Source: Bryum argenteum
Taxonomy: Eukaryota; Streptophyta; Bryopsida; Bryales; Bryaceae
Assembly (NCBI GenBank): GCA_037043015.1
Contig: CM073324.1
Location: 16,582,597-16,646,596 of the forward strand
Length of the DNA: 64,000 nucleotides
Direction of reading: 5' to 3'
Part shown: piece after piece, positions 24,535-37,388 of the stretch
Layout of the letters: each line of letters begins with the position of its first letter
How positions within the stretch are numbered: the first letter of the stretch is position 1
Translations under genes and position numbers: made by a program
Notes under the pieces: model-generated
Databases searched by the model: none
What the model was told of the DNA's origin: nothing
Seen by the model: the letters and a program-made list of their open reading frames with translations, nothing else

Positions 24535-25665
24535 AGGCTTGAGCAGGAATCATTGATTGGCTAGTAAGTGTTCAATCATTCAAAAACAAAAGAGGAAAAA
24601 GGGGAGGGTAAAAGAGAGATTTTATATTAAAATATTGAGCATAAACGTGTCTCCGTCCACTTTACACTATAAGAGTGACCAAGCCACTCAAGAATCCATT
24701 TCTGATTTATCATGGTCACTGCTCATGGCCAAGAGCCATACCATGAAAATGATTCTTAGTAACTTTCTTAATCATGGATCTTGATCCGCATTGTAAAAGG
24801 GACCCTTGATTACCCATTGCGTACATACAGTAGGGTATCCAATTATAGGTTAACCTACATTGGTCATTTCTAAAATCTGTAAGTGCTTAAGAATATCCTG
24901 AAAATAGGGAAGCTTTGTCTTTTCTACTAGGAAGCCACTCATTCCACCACTCCAAGTACAGTAAATTCCGTACATGTACAAAAATAGGTGTTAATACCTC
25001 AACATGTTATTACAGTATCCAAATTGGGCTCCGTAACGTAATCATTGCAGCAAAGTGTGAACAATTGCTTAACCTGATCGATGTACACTCAACATACATT
25101 CACTATGGTGACACTGCAGTAATGGAAACTCTCAAAGTAAACAACAAATGAATCACTCGAGAGAAATGAGACTGGTGTCCAAGGAGATGCCATAAAGGCG
25201 GGTAGCTAGCAAGAGACGGCAATCGGTCTCCAAAGTCATCATCTCTTTGCAACAGAGTGATGCCCATTAAGTTACAGGAAAACAGATTAGCTGCGATAGA
25301 TTGATTAATTACTGTACTGTCAGACAGATGCAACCGCTAAGTGAGTGGGTGTAAACCGTGGCACTAGACAGTCAAGTCATCGCCGCCTGGAGTTGGTGAG
25401 CCAGGCGTGGAAAATTTGCTCCTCGCTCTGCACGGTAGCCCGACCCATCTCCCCGGACCCAGCGGTTGGCAACATTGATCAGACATGCGAGCTAATCTAT
25501 GCTAGCAAGCTACGACACTGTAGTAAACTGTCTCTAGCAATCTCTGGTAAAGACTTTGGACATGAGTCCGATGATAGTGACCACCCCGTCGTTCATGGCC
25601 ATTGCAGTGGTTCGATATATTGGGTCGACTGGTGTTCAGTTTGAGTAGTGGGATCGATACTCGCA
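24535..25665. other. spacer and presumed promoter of the P450 gene
   Basis: At about 24815-24885 a segment matches 32975-33045 in reverse complement. From ~25340 the GC content rises towards the P450 start. No obvious TATA box is seen near 25560-25640. Overlapping open frames here are compositional. Confidence 0.4.
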
Positions 25666-27629
25666 ATGGAGGTAGTGCGGGTGGCGGAATGGGTCCACGC
25701 GGTGGGAGTGGGCGCGCTAGTCGTGGCGCTCGTTCTGATCTTGCAGAGGTTTCTGAGCGGAGAGAGACGGAAGCTGCCGCCGGGTCCGAGAGGGTGGCCG
25801 ATCGTGGGCAACTTGCTGCAGTTGGGGTCGGAGCCGCACAACGCGATGGCAGCGCTTCTCAAGCAGTATGGTCACATTCTGTATCTCCAACTGGGCAGTA
25901 TTCCCACGGTTGTGGTCGACAGCCCGGAGCTGGTGGCGGAGATAATGAAGGTGCAGGATAATGTATTCTCGTCGCGCCCGCATATGACGTTCACGGACAT
26001 CGTCGCGTACGACGGCCACGACTTCGCCATGGCACCTTACGGCCCGCATTGGCGCTACATGCGGCGTATATGTGTGCATGAGCTGCTGACGCCCAAGCGC
26101 CTGGAGAACACGGCCCCCGTGCGTACTGAAGAGATCGGGCGCATGGTGGCGGCGGTCGCGGCGGCAGCGGAACGAGGGGACACTTTAGACATGCGGGAGG
26201 TCTTAGGGGGTGTGTCCATGAGCTCCATGGTTCGCATGATATTGGGTCGGCGCGAGTTCTCGTCCATTGCTGGTGCCAGGAAACATAACTTCAGTCACCT
26301 CATCCATGAACTCTTTCGCCTCATGGGCGTCCTCAACCTCCGCGACTTCGTTCCCTGGCTCGGCTGGCTCGACTTGCAGGGCTTCGAGCGCGACATGCAC
26401 AAGGTCAGTCCAGGCTACCCTTTCAGTTTTCTAGTGTATGGCTTCAGCAGACTTCGATGTATGCAAGCTTTACTGAGTACTTAGTGACAGAGCAAAGTGT
26501 ACAATAGGCAGTAGTAACCGTAGTTATGTCGAAATCTCAAAATTTTAAATCTCATAGATTATTGCGAGGTACGAAGATTAACTTGGTAATCTCAGGGAGC
26601 AAACTCACGACTTGCCGCGATACTCATCAGTTATGATGGCCGAGAATGAATTGGCTATGATTGTTCTGATATATAGTGGGCATTGCGAATGCGTAACAGG
26701 TACGGCGTGCGATGGACGAGGTTCTGGATGGCATTATTCAGGAGCATCGAGACTTGGCTTCAGGAAAGTTGACAGGTGGAAAGCCAAACGACTTCGTCAG
26801 CTGTTTGCTGGAGCTTCCAGGCGAGGATGGCTCCCCGAACATCGATGAGAAATCCATCAAAGCCATCATCATTGTAAGCGCAATCCCTCGCACCAGAGTT
26901 AAACACATCTCTTTCATGAATGACGTAAGTACCGAACCAATGAAGTAAGCTGTATTGCAGTTGAGGGTATTCATGTGCAAGCGTGGTTTGTGGCAGGACA
27001 TGATCGCGGGGGGTACAGACACATCGGCAGTGACAAACGAATGGGCGATGGCAGAAATAATTCGCCATCCGGAGATTCAACGCAACTTACAGAAGGAGCT
27101 AGACGCCGTGGTGGGCCGCGATCGCAACGTGATGGAATCAGACCTACCGAATTTGCCATATCTGATGTGCGTCGTCAAGGAGACCTTCCGGCTACACCCA
27201 GCGGCAAGCTTCAGCATTCCGCGAGAGTCTATGGCGGATACCACTGTCAACGGTTACTTCATCCCGAAGGGCACGCGCGTGCTCATTCACATCTCCTCGC
27301 TGGGCCGCACCGCAGGATCATGGACAGACCCGCTCTCGTTCCAGCCCGAGCGCTGGCGCAACGAGAATCTCAGCGCCGTCTTCGACCCTGCTCTCCGAAT
27401 CTTGGCGTTCGGGTATGGACGACGCCAGTGCCCGGGATACAACCTCGGCACCACCATGATGCTCTTCGTCCTGGCGCGTCTGTTCCACGGTTTCGACTGG
27501 AAGCTCCCTAACGGTGTCACCGCTGACACTATCGACATGAAGGACCTTTATGGGTTTACAGCTCCGCTCCGCACTCGCCTGCGCGCCGTCCCCACTCCTC
27601 GCCTCGCCCCCCACTTGTATGCCCAATAG
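25666..27629 (+). CDS. cytochrome P450, CYP703-like
   Basis: A haem-thiolate monooxygenase with three exons: 25666-26403, 26700-26873 and 26997-27629 (1545 nt, 514 residues), both introns phase 0. An N-terminal membrane anchor (residues ~11-30) precedes the proline hinge KLPPGPRGWPIVG. Key motifs are the I-helix AGGTDTS (308-314), ExxR in KETFR (Glu366/Arg369), PERW (~420) and the haem loop FGYGRRQCPG with Cys448. The stretch DTSAVTNEWAMAE and the C-terminus ending PRLAPHLYAQ are what I associate with CYP703. That family hydroxylates medium-chain fatty acids in-chain for sporopollenin at the ER, so a role in spore or pollen wall formation is inferred. The haem loop differs from the FSAGKRKCPG I expect in CYP703, so a related A-type family remains possible. 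The exons are GC-rich compared with the AT-rich flanks. The start was chosen at the ATG giving MEVVRVAEW; an in-frame upstream stretch lacks another ATG. Confidence 0.85.
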
Positions 27630-28928
27630 CCCTACATCACCAACATCCGATTCTTTACCATAAATCAAAGTTACATCGACGACATATTCTAAAAGATCCA
27701 TCAAATGCCAAAGGTTACACTGATGACATATTCCTAAGGATTCCTCTGTCAATTGTAAGTTACTAGCACAGTGGCATCTTGCGTTTTGAAATGTTTCATA
27801 ATTTTCCGAAACACCCTTATTTCACCTTTTTTTTCTCAATTAATGAGGAGATTGGTCAGAAAGGTGATCTTTGATTTCTGGAAGTCTTCAACCGGTATTG
27901 AAAGCTCATGAACATATGATTTATGCAGATGTCAAAAAGTCTCCCCAATCATTGCAGAGAATAGAATGTGAACCGCAGTGTAAAGCCTCCGTACTTCGTT
28001 GGTGCATTTCTGTTCGTTTCGAAACGAACAGTATCGTTCGTTAACGTAATTGTGGTCACTAGCAAGTAGGTACATGGTTTTCTACTTGCCTAATACAGTG
28101 ACAAACAAAACCGAGTACAATTATGACTCACCTCCATTCAAAAAATCATATCATAAGCATAAGTGAGCCAAATTCAAATGTGTCTAAACAAAAATTGTAG
28201 TGCATAATGTATCACACAATGCTAATAAGTTTGAAGTAGAGTTGAATTGGGGATTGGAAGATATCAAATGTCAAAGTAGACTAGCCATTCACTCAGTTTT
28301 GTTCGAAGTTGCTTAGAAAGCTTTCAAAATTTGCACAATTTAGAATGAAGCCAACTTTCTTGTGCATTGCTTGTAAGGTAATGTCAAACATCACCTTGAA
28401 CATGTATATGCCTTTCATCAACAAAAATCAACATTTGTGTGCTTAAAATAATATTCAAATTATGAAAAAACAGATGATTATTGTAAATATGGCACATAAT
28501 AATCCTCTATGGAATTGATAGCACGCAATGTTAGTGGGCTTTACAAATGACCTATACAAATCAATATTGGCCATTATTGCATGTATTTCATCTTTTATTT
28601 GAAATGTTTTCAATCTTGAATAAAATCCTTTATAACTTGATTGTTTATATTGGGATGATGTGATGATTTTCTTATTCAACCCTATTGATGTTCCAATGAT
28701 GATTGATGAAAGCTTTCCATCTACTACAATGATTTCACTTACTTGCATTTTAGTGAAGCCATTTCATAAAAATTCTAATGCTTCATCTTGACCCTTCTTT
28801 AATTTTAATGCTGAAAATTCTTACAATTTCTGGGAGCTAGACTCAACTCCTAGACCAATGAGGAAGCTTTATTTCAATGCCCCCAATTCAAAAACCAGCC
28901 TCCTTTCCTTGTGTAAAGTGACCTTTAA
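27630..28928. other. spacer, 3' flank of the P450 gene
   Basis: AT-rich with no gene recognised. A perfect 20-bp palindrome, TGTTCGTTTCGAAACGAACA, occupies 28011-28030 and is followed by another GTTCGTTAACG phrase. Confidence 0.5.
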
Positions 28929-29518
28929 CCCCTAAATTTCCTTGTGTGTTTTTGGAGCTTGAAACCTCAAAACTGCGATTTTCTACCTCTATGCACTCCG
29001 GGGAGTGTGAAGCAGATATTTAAACTATTTTAAGACTTTCAACCGTAAGATCTTATGACCAAGCTCATTTTTAGTTACTATTCTAAAAATTCACCGTTGG
29101 ATGTTAATCATTTGTAAGATCATAACATCCAAAGTCTGTGCAAAAGTCTTTACTGGAATTTCAAAAAACTTTGAAGCTTGCTCTTATAAAGTTTGGAGCC
29201 TGCCCTTGTAGAATTGATAAATTTTTGACTTCAGGCTCTTTGGAACTCAAATATTGATTTTGTGAACATATTTCTAAAAGAAAAAATCAAAAATATATTT
29301 TTAAAAAAGTTTGTTTCTGCCCGCCTGGGGTAAGAAAACTAAAATTTGCGTTAAAAAACTCAAAAATTAGAATTCAACCTTCCAATTTGTTGCACACAAA
29401 CCTTGTAATACAGACAACACTCAGTAAAAATCTTAATAAAAAATATTAATTTTAACCCAAAAACCTAGGGTGTCCAAAATGGCAAAAGACCATATCAGTC
29501 TGCAAGGATAGTTAGGGG
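28929..29518. mobile_element. TTAA-flanked CCCCTAA element, 590 bp
   Basis: Starts TTAA-CCCCTAAATTTCC and ends GGATAGTTAGGGG-TTAA. Same end type as the elements at 49294-49552 and 59178-59419. A second CCCCTAAAG end begins directly after the right-hand TTAA at 29523, so two elements may share that site. There is no coding capacity. Confidence 0.6.
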
Positions 29519-29522
29519 TTAA

Positions 29523-32500
29523 CCCCTAAAGGCTCGAGGGGTTTGAAAAACACTGAAATGTGCTATAAAATATGAATTTCGTAACCCTTATGATATACCC
29601 TCCAAATACACTATAAATACCTTAAACCCTAAATTACATTTATATGATTAAATTTCCTAAAATAGGTAATGTCTTGTTCTATAATTGATCAGAAAGAGTG
29701 AAACTTTGAAAATCAACATAAAATGTACTTTCTATTATTAGTAACAGGAAATTGATATGATCGGCTAAAATCACAAAATGGAGAGAGCCCACAAGCAACC
29801 TATGAGAAACCTTACCAGTTTCCCAAAATAGTAAATTTTCTTACACTAAGAAAACCTTGTCGTACTTAACCATTGACACTACTTACAATGAGAACAACCT
29901 CCCTACCTACATTAATGCAATAATAAACCACTTCTAAACTGAAATTAGCAGTTGAAGCATTCCATCGTGGACGTGCCTGGTTGGGTTCAAGCGTTTCGAA
30001 GCGCGAATTGATGCAGTCCGTGCACATTAATGGCAAATCCTGTCTGTCACGATGGTTCATCCTCCGCTGTTGATGGCAGGTGAAATGCGACTATGACTGA
30101 GTTGATCAGTACAGTGGGTAGCTGCCAGGATGATTCGATTCACATGCCCCAACTTGGGATCTGTGTGTAAGTAAGTAAGTTCAACTTCGTTATATATAAT
30201 TATCATACATGATCTGTGATATGACCTCTGACCTTTCAGTAATCCGGTTATCCAGTCCCTTAATTTGTGCAACATTATTCCATCGCTATCCGCTTTGACA
30301 GTAAACCCAGAATACGAATGAGGAGTTATGTCCCCATAACAGACTGTCTGTACCTGATGGAGTTGTGGAAACTGTGAGACTTTAACAACTGTACAATTCA
30401 ATAACAAGATGGCGTGATCATGTGAGAGAGAATTTATTTCCGGTAATCTCAGTGATAGTACTTAATAATGGCTCAAGTTTCAGATTCGTAATCTTAGTGA
30501 AGTAATTAGGGTAAGGAATTTTCTTGCATGGGGAACGTCAAATGGAAGGATAGTAAAAGTGGATTCGGACTCTTCTACAGTTTGATAAGAATTTTGGAAG
30601 GTGGTCTCAGAGGTGTTTCTCCAAAATGGTGCCACCCTATAATGTTCTGCCATTCATGAGTACATGCTACTGTTGAGTGAAGAAGCTGTTATGTATCTCT
30701 AGGTGAAGAAGCCTAGTGCTACATCAGTGATACCACTCCAGTTTTGAGCACTCTCCCTTACGGTTCGATTACTTTGATGAAACTCTATATCTTTCGAGAA
30801 TCAGTAATGCTACATTAAACTACTTGAGAATCGACACATCAGAGCTTTGAGGAGTCAAGAATCAACACATGAGGGGGCTCCCATAGCTTCAATTGTGAAC
30901 AGGAAAAAGCCGTATGAAAAATTTCCAAGAATGTACAAATATTCAAATCTCCAACGTGACTAATTTTACAGAAGTGAAAAAAATCCAAAAATGTGTATTG
31001 GTCTAGATTTCTTGTCTAAGTCTAAAGTTAGTTGAATATAGCATTCTCCAATTCATTCTATCATCCACATCCTCAGAAGTTTTCAAACTTTCCTACTATC
31101 CCATTAAAAAAAAGCGAGAAGACTTTAATTTCACGTCAAAGAAACGAACCTCCTGTCTACTTGCTACTGTAAGTGTGAAACATCTTCACACAGTGCCAAC
31201 AAAAAGTACCATAATTCTACTGTAGAGCAGATAGAGAGTTGTGGTCAAGACAGTCACGGTAGTTGCTGTCCTCAGGTGTCCTCGAGGAATAATTTTGTGC
31301 AGAGCCGTTCACACCATATACTACCCGATCGAAGTAGAAACTAAGATGATACTCTGCAAATTCTTTTCAGTTGTAAGTTGCGATGCTTGGTTTGTGATGA
31401 TTCTTGATAAATGTCCCACAAAACAGGTCCTTTATTTCTGAAGCGGAGATCGATATGTCAGAAGCGGCATTGCCTGTGTGTACGCAGTCTTCGATCGACC
31501 ACATGAGTGCTTTCCATTGAGTGTGAGTAGGTACCCAGGTTTCGATCACCTCCTACTCAATTTGCTTCGTACTATCTGGTATTGAGTTCATGATTGCTGC
31601 ATCATGTGTTGCCGAACTTGATGAATTTGTACAGACGACTATCAAGTCTTCTTATTTGATTGAGAGGTAAATATAGAACGATCGGAAAAAAACTTTAGTA
31701 AGAACATTCTCTATGTATTGTTATGGTGAAAAATAGGCCTTCTTAGGGACGTAATTTTAGTTATTAGGGCCGTGCACCCGGCATAATTATTAGCAAAGGT
31801 AATGTTTAAGGATTTTGATGCCACTTTTAGACATGGTCACAAGTTCCTTGCACCATTGTATCCATTATCTAATTGCAAAAGCAGCATGTTTGGAATTTTT
31901 GTCACGGAGAATTTCCCTCGCCATTCAAAAGGATTTCACATACATAGTTGCCCAAAGTTGTCCACTTGGTGAGGCCGTTGTTATCTCGATGGAGTCTCCT
32001 ACTTGTCGTCGGGTCTTCCAACTTGGAGCGCCCCTTTGTTGTCCTTGCTTTGCTCGGTACGTCCTTCCCATGAGGGCTTCGACATCTATCACGCGCTCAG
32101 TTTTTACACTTCGCCATGAACTATTAAAGGTGATCGCATAGGTATTTCTAAAATGGTGCCCAAATTTTACACCCAAAAAAATTAAACATGAATACATACT
32201 ACTGTTGATTGAGGAAGCTATCATATACCTATGAGTGAAGAAGCCTAGTGCTCTATTATTGATACGGCTCCAGTTTTGAGCACTCTCGCTTAGTCCATAG
32301 AGTTGGTAACATGTCATGTTCCAATGTTGAAACTGCAATCAAAAGAGGTTGCAGAAAATCAGTGGCGAGCTTCAAAAGTGTTCTCCCTGTCTCTCTCATG
32401 AGCCATCTGCCTCGTCCGGTAGGTGCACAGCCCACGGATTTCAAATCCTACGACCGCGACATCTTGTTATTGATTGAAATCAATCACGATGGCTCATTGT

Positions 32501-34463
32501 CGAGCATTCTAGACCTGTGGTGGTCTAGCTAGCTTCAACCTCCTGGCAATGTGAATGATTGCGTACAAGACACATCATTCATGGAATGACTTGATCTCAC
32601 CTCGTGTCAAAGTACCCATTGAAAAGCGTCCAGTTCAAAACTGGAAATCTGTAGTAGGAGATTAGCAATTTTGAAGTTTAATGGCGTGAAGGATGCATGA
32701 TTGCTGGTTAGCATCTCGACAGCTCCCTTTGAGAAGAAAGCTTGAATTCATACTAGATGAGGAACCATGCGTTGCCACCCGAGCATTTCCGAACGTTCTG
32801 GCCGTTTATAATTGTCACCGATGCTCAGGAGATCTTTCAGCTGTATGAACAGCTAATTTTGTGCATTTGAGGAATTCACTGTACTGGGAGTGGTGGAATG
32901 AGTGGCTTTCTATTTTTTAGTGATTTAGCAAACAGAAAAAACTGAGTTTTCCTATTCTTACGGTATTTACAATGATAACTACAAATTTTAGTAGCGATCA
33001 ATGTAGTTTAACCTATAATCGGACACCCTACTGTATGTACGCATGGGGTACATACAGTGTATTCGTAGAGTGCTCAAATGTTCATTGAAGCAAGGATCTA
33101 TACAGGCAGGCTTTCAGGGGGTGGCTGCCTTGAGGTTCTCCTACCTTACTTCTGATATACCACCCCATCGAGTGTACTAATCATGCAATTAGGACTACTG
33201 TAGTAAATGGAAATGAAGTTAACTGTCCTATCGCGTATAATTATGATCAGTACTGGCCCTATACATGTGTTGCTGTCAGCATTCTGAGATGGAGTGAGAA
33301 AGCGGAACTGCTATTAAATTGGTGGTATATCATGTACTAGTATAAAGTGTATACATAACCATCAAGGATACCCGTCAAGAAATGTTTCATCACCAACCTT
33401 GTGGAAAATCTTGTTGAATTTTTGACACTCTTTACATGACTGATGTGCAATTTGGAAATTTACTATCCTAAAGTGAGTGGTTGAGCACCTGAAACTCAGC
33501 ACTTTTGTACTCTCTTGCTCTTTCAAAGTGCAAGTTCAACAATTTGAGATCGTCAGTGTATACCCTATCCTAGTGAAATATTCCAAAGAATTTTTTTTTG
33601 AAAAGATTCAAGCAAAGATGGAACATTGGGAACTGAAAAGTGAGTGAGTGCAAGGAAAACCACTCGAAATGATAACAAGATTTAGAAATTAGTTACCTAT
33701 GTCACAAACAACATCCAAATCACATGTCAAAATGACACAAGTAACGAGACTGTACTTATATGCTCCTCAACACTGAAGCTAAATTAAGTTATCCGTTTTC
33801 CTCCTTTCGATGGCTGTATTTGTACACAACAAGCCCCTCAAGTTCAAAGGAATGACTTCTGCATTGAATGCCGCTGCTTACATATAATTATAATTAAGAA
33901 TCCAGGGTCAGCCAGGACCCTAGAATGATAAAAGACTCAAAAGTTAAAACTGCTGACTACAAATTTTACATGCAACAAAATTATAAAAACACCATTGACA
34001 GAGCACACTTTGCATGTGATGGTCTCAACACTGGAACGTTTTCGTTTCATCAGACGCAAATACACTATATATAACAAGGTAGAGATGGTTCCACAGCATT
34101 CTGAAGCTGAGCATCGCCAATCAAGCTATAATTAAACTGCTGTTCCTGAATCCAGAGATTCAAACACCATAGAAAGTATCAAAAGTGGTGCACGTGAAGA
34201 TGCCTCTGAAAAGTCTCGTCTTTTGATTATATACAATGTGTCGATTTTGGTAACACACCTTTCATTTACATCCTGTATCCACATGGCTGGCAACACCCAA
34301 CTGGAACATCATTGGATGAGTTGGTAGGGATGATCATCACTAACCAGCCTTTGACTAGTTCATGCTCACCCGCAATGACGTAGTAACCATTTCTTCCTAG
34401 ATCTGTTTCCTCCTTGAGCAGCTGTTCGAGTTGATTTTGGAGTTTTCCTACTTTGTCGGTCCT
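29523..34463. other. ~5 kb with no convincing gene
   Basis: Contains two related segments in direct orientation, about 30600-30770 and 32130-32300. These share AAAATGGTGCC, GTGAAGAAGCCTAGTGCT and CCAGTTTTGAGCACTCTC. The minus strand at 30100-30410 and 29866-30060 shows two coding-like stretches (for example QTVCYGDITPHSYSGFTV and DLPLMCTDCINSRFETLEPN) that might be exons of an unknown or decayed gene. I could not connect them with confidence. The frames at 31815-32141 (plus) and 31925-32338 (minus) overlap each other and lack recognisable domains. Confidence 0.4.
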
Positions 34464-37388
34464 TCAGTAGTCACATAGAAGAGTCTCCCGAGTTGAATTG
34501 CCAGTCACGGGATTCGTTCTGCATACCATGACAATAATCTCAAAATCAATCCATCACGAAGAGAGGTTCCATGCGAACCATGGATAAAGAACAGAACCTT
34601 AAGTTTGATAAATTGGTGATATGGGATGGAAAATGGTAAAATTTGGAGCAAGAAGTGAGCGAGCAAAGGGAACGTATTAGAGATGAACATATATGACAAG
34701 ATTGAGCATGTGAAGGGCAAAGACTAACTCACTCCACATGACTCTTAAACTCTATATGATGATAATAACGCGCAACTGAACAAAATTGAGATTATGGCCA
34801 GACATAGCAAAGCACCTTGCACTGATCTATCCATTATTGATTTAGTAACTTTTGAAATTATAAAATAGTGGAAGGGAATTTGTGACTTTACCCGTCGGCC
34901 ACTTTGCAGAGTTCTTTTCGTTGGTCGTCTCTCCAACCTACTTCAGTGAAGTCTGTCAAGGACGGAAACCACGGCCATGAGTAACAACTCTCTAAAAGCA
35001 AAAACACGAAAGATAGAAACACTGCCTTATCCATAAAATATGATGTTCACATTCTCATGCTGCTTATTTAGGGACGCTTTACATGGGGGAGTCAAGCCGT
35101 ACATATGGGGCTGGAGGAGAGTAAAAAAATCTCCCAACGTGATTGGTTGACTATTTAAACTGCAAGAAATAGACCAAAGGAGGAAAATATCCTCCTTCGG
35201 CGCCTTGACTCCCAGTGTAAAGCGTCCCTTACGTCCCTTATTAACCCTTATTAGAGTTAAGTTAAGGATAGACGTACCAGCACCAGTGATGATGGCGTTT
35301 TTGAACGAAGTGTTGCCAGTTACCAGAGCTCCCTCCAGATTGGCATTGGTCAAATTTGCCTGCAAAGTTGCTCATTCACAAGTACCACTTCAATACCAAT
35401 GAGGGGATTCAATCATGTTCTTATTAACAACAAAAGAGGAGCACCCAGATATGTACCTTTTGAGCATTTGCTAATGAGAAATCACACCCCCGGAGGTCTG
35501 CATCAGTAAGGTCAGCTCCTACAATGCACCACAAAAAGTTCAGAAAACTCACAGAAACAAAAGTCTTGCCAGAAAAAAATACTAAGCGATTGGGAATAAG
35601 AAGGTGGGGGAACTTTCAATCACTTACCAGTCAAGTCTGAGTCAAAGAAACTGGAACCTAAAAGCTTTGCTCCTTTAAAATTTGCTTGTCGCAATATGGA
35701 CTGCATACAAGCACTGCCTGACTTTCAGTATTTCTAGTATGAGCTCAAATTGTGGAGTCAAAGAAGACAGCAATAACATTATTTAACAGCTTCTTCACAT
35801 ACATACAGTAGTTTCTTTTGGATCAATGAATGTAACAAACTGTCTATTGAGGCAATTTGCAAAATTCTCAAGCTGGTTCTAGTACCGTCTTGAAATCTTG
35901 TTTGATCAATGTTCGACCACTGAAATCTCTTCCCGTCAAATCTTGTCCGCGAGTCACCTCTTGTCCATACGGACCACCACCCTACAAAACCACAACAATT
36001 ATGACTCATTACAAGTTCACGGCATATGATATTATACAACAATCATGTACGTTATGATTATCTAGCCATAAACATATGTGTATAGGACAATCTCTTCCGA
36101 GGGGGAAATTTTCCTCAGTGAAGCCTGCAACCTCCGCTGTTTACAATCTTGCAATCTGTCTGTAAAACATATGATATTTTTTCTTACCAATGATATTATG
36201 TGAATCAGAACTGATTGAGCTAAATACTAATGAGCATCATGTCATGGCCTGGCAGTTTAGGTCAATCAGGTTTGGGATTCACTTACCCTAAAAGCAAACG
36301 CAGGTCCAGGAGTCGAGTAACACAAGGAGGCAGCTGCAAGGGCAACCAGACTCACACGTCCAAACCTTTGTAATCCTGCGAACTCATAGTCTCGTTCCGT
36401 GTACTCAACCTGAGTACAATCGAAAACCAAATCTTAACTCGATGAATGAAGACACAAATGGCAGAGTTCTATCAGAAGACCATATGTACTAATACCATAT
36501 TCGATAAATTGGGAAGCAAAACGGAAGTTTCTACAATACGTAAGCTGATTCTTCTGAAAATATGACAATAAACTGCTCCATCGGTTGTCATTTTAAGTTT
36601 TGTTCTACGATGTACGCCACAAGGTTTCTAAATGCATTCCGTCTGAAACCGTGGCAGTAGAAAATTTTCCCAATTACCAAATTTGATGTTTACTAGATTA
36701 CTACTCCCTCCGTCTCTGGAAAAAACACCATGATTTGGTTCAAACACCTGTCTCACTCATATGATATAAATTAGTAATCCACACCATCCAAACCATATCC
36801 AATAAGTAATTTAGACCATCAGCAAAATCAACCGATTTTAACCAATTTTAGCAAATCATGGTGTTCTTCTGAGTACAACAGTCATCCTAATACAAGAAGC
36901 GTCGATGGAATCTATGTTGCCTTAGCAGCATTAGCTACATCAGATTTTAACACTGATAAAGTGATGCAAAAGCTCAAATCAGAGACTCAAACCTGAAGTA
37001 TAGTGTACACAATACTGGAAGACTGGATTACCACAACCCTAACAACCAAAAAGCTAAATATGTTCAATTCATACAACACTAGGTGTATTCAGAATACAAC
37101 CCTGGAAACCCTAATCACAAGTAATGGAATTGAGTTGTCTGAGTGAGTAGCAAGAGCACCAACCTCTGGGCACTTCTCATCGGCGTGCTTGTAATACAAA
37201 TGCTCATCGACGCTTCTAGAGGACGACGACGGAGATGGTCCGCAAGATTGCGACGCATTGCTGCTGCTGCTATTGCTGCTGCTTCCTGTAGTAGTCAAGT
37301 GCACGGAGGAGGAGGGCTGTGTGGTGTCCCTGGCTCCGGGAATGAGCGCCCTCAACGCTGACAAACAAATCGTAGGAAGCGCAGCCAT
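34464..37388 (-). CDS. thylakoid lumenal 15 kDa pentapeptide-repeat protein (TL15-type)
   Basis: A homologue of the Arabidopsis thylakoid lumenal 15 kDa protein 1. The minus-strand exons are 37164-37388, 36287-36409, 35886-35981, 35628-35700, 35457-35518, 35278-35359, 34892-34952 and 34464-34518. All are GT-AG and total 777 nt (258 residues). The start MAALPTICLSALRALIPGAR was chosen because it gives a Ser/Thr-rich plastid transit peptide; the frame is open further upstream. Exon 2 supplies a hydrophobic lumen-targeting segment (RVSLVALAAASLCYST) ending in an AFA cleavage-type site. The mature part starts GGGPYGQEVTRGQDL. It then runs through pentapeptide repeats (QANFKGAKLLG, ADLTDADLRGCDF, ANLTNANLEG) and ends in a conserved cysteine-bearing tail (DDQRKELCKVADG ... 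STRETLLCDY). Its molecular role is not established. Intron 1 holds a Stowaway-like MITE and intron 6 a Tourist-like MITE. Confidence 0.9.
35071..35228. mobile_element. Tourist-like MITE in intron 6 of the TL15 gene
   Basis: Terminal inverted repeats GGGACGCTTTACATGGGGGA / CCCAGTGTAAAGCGTCCC, flanked on both sides by TTA. A 3-bp TTA duplication is typical of PIF/Harbinger-derived Tourist elements. Related ends occur at 50960-51133 and at about 50057-50083. Confidence 0.8.
36704..36876. mobile_element. Stowaway-like MITE in intron 1 of the TL15 gene
   Basis: Begins TA-CTCCCTCCGTCTC, the classic Stowaway terminus. Internal arms CACCATGATTTGGTT and AGCAAATCATGGTGTT are inverted. It is homologous throughout to 49082-49273 (shared phrases CACCATCCAAACCATAT and TTAGACCATCAG). 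The right terminus has decayed. Confidence 0.75.

Noticed and set aside
29866-30410. Two minus-strand coding-like stretches that might be exons
   Set aside because: I could not join them to further exons or recognise the protein. Left as a note in the spacer entry rather than called as a gene.
31815-32338. Overlapping 108- and 137-codon frames on opposite strands
   Set aside because: They overlap each other, neither has a recognisable domain, and part is a repeated segment.
32400-32460. tRNA-like T-arm (GGATTTCAAATCC)
   Set aside because: No matching acceptor, D or anticodon stems around it.
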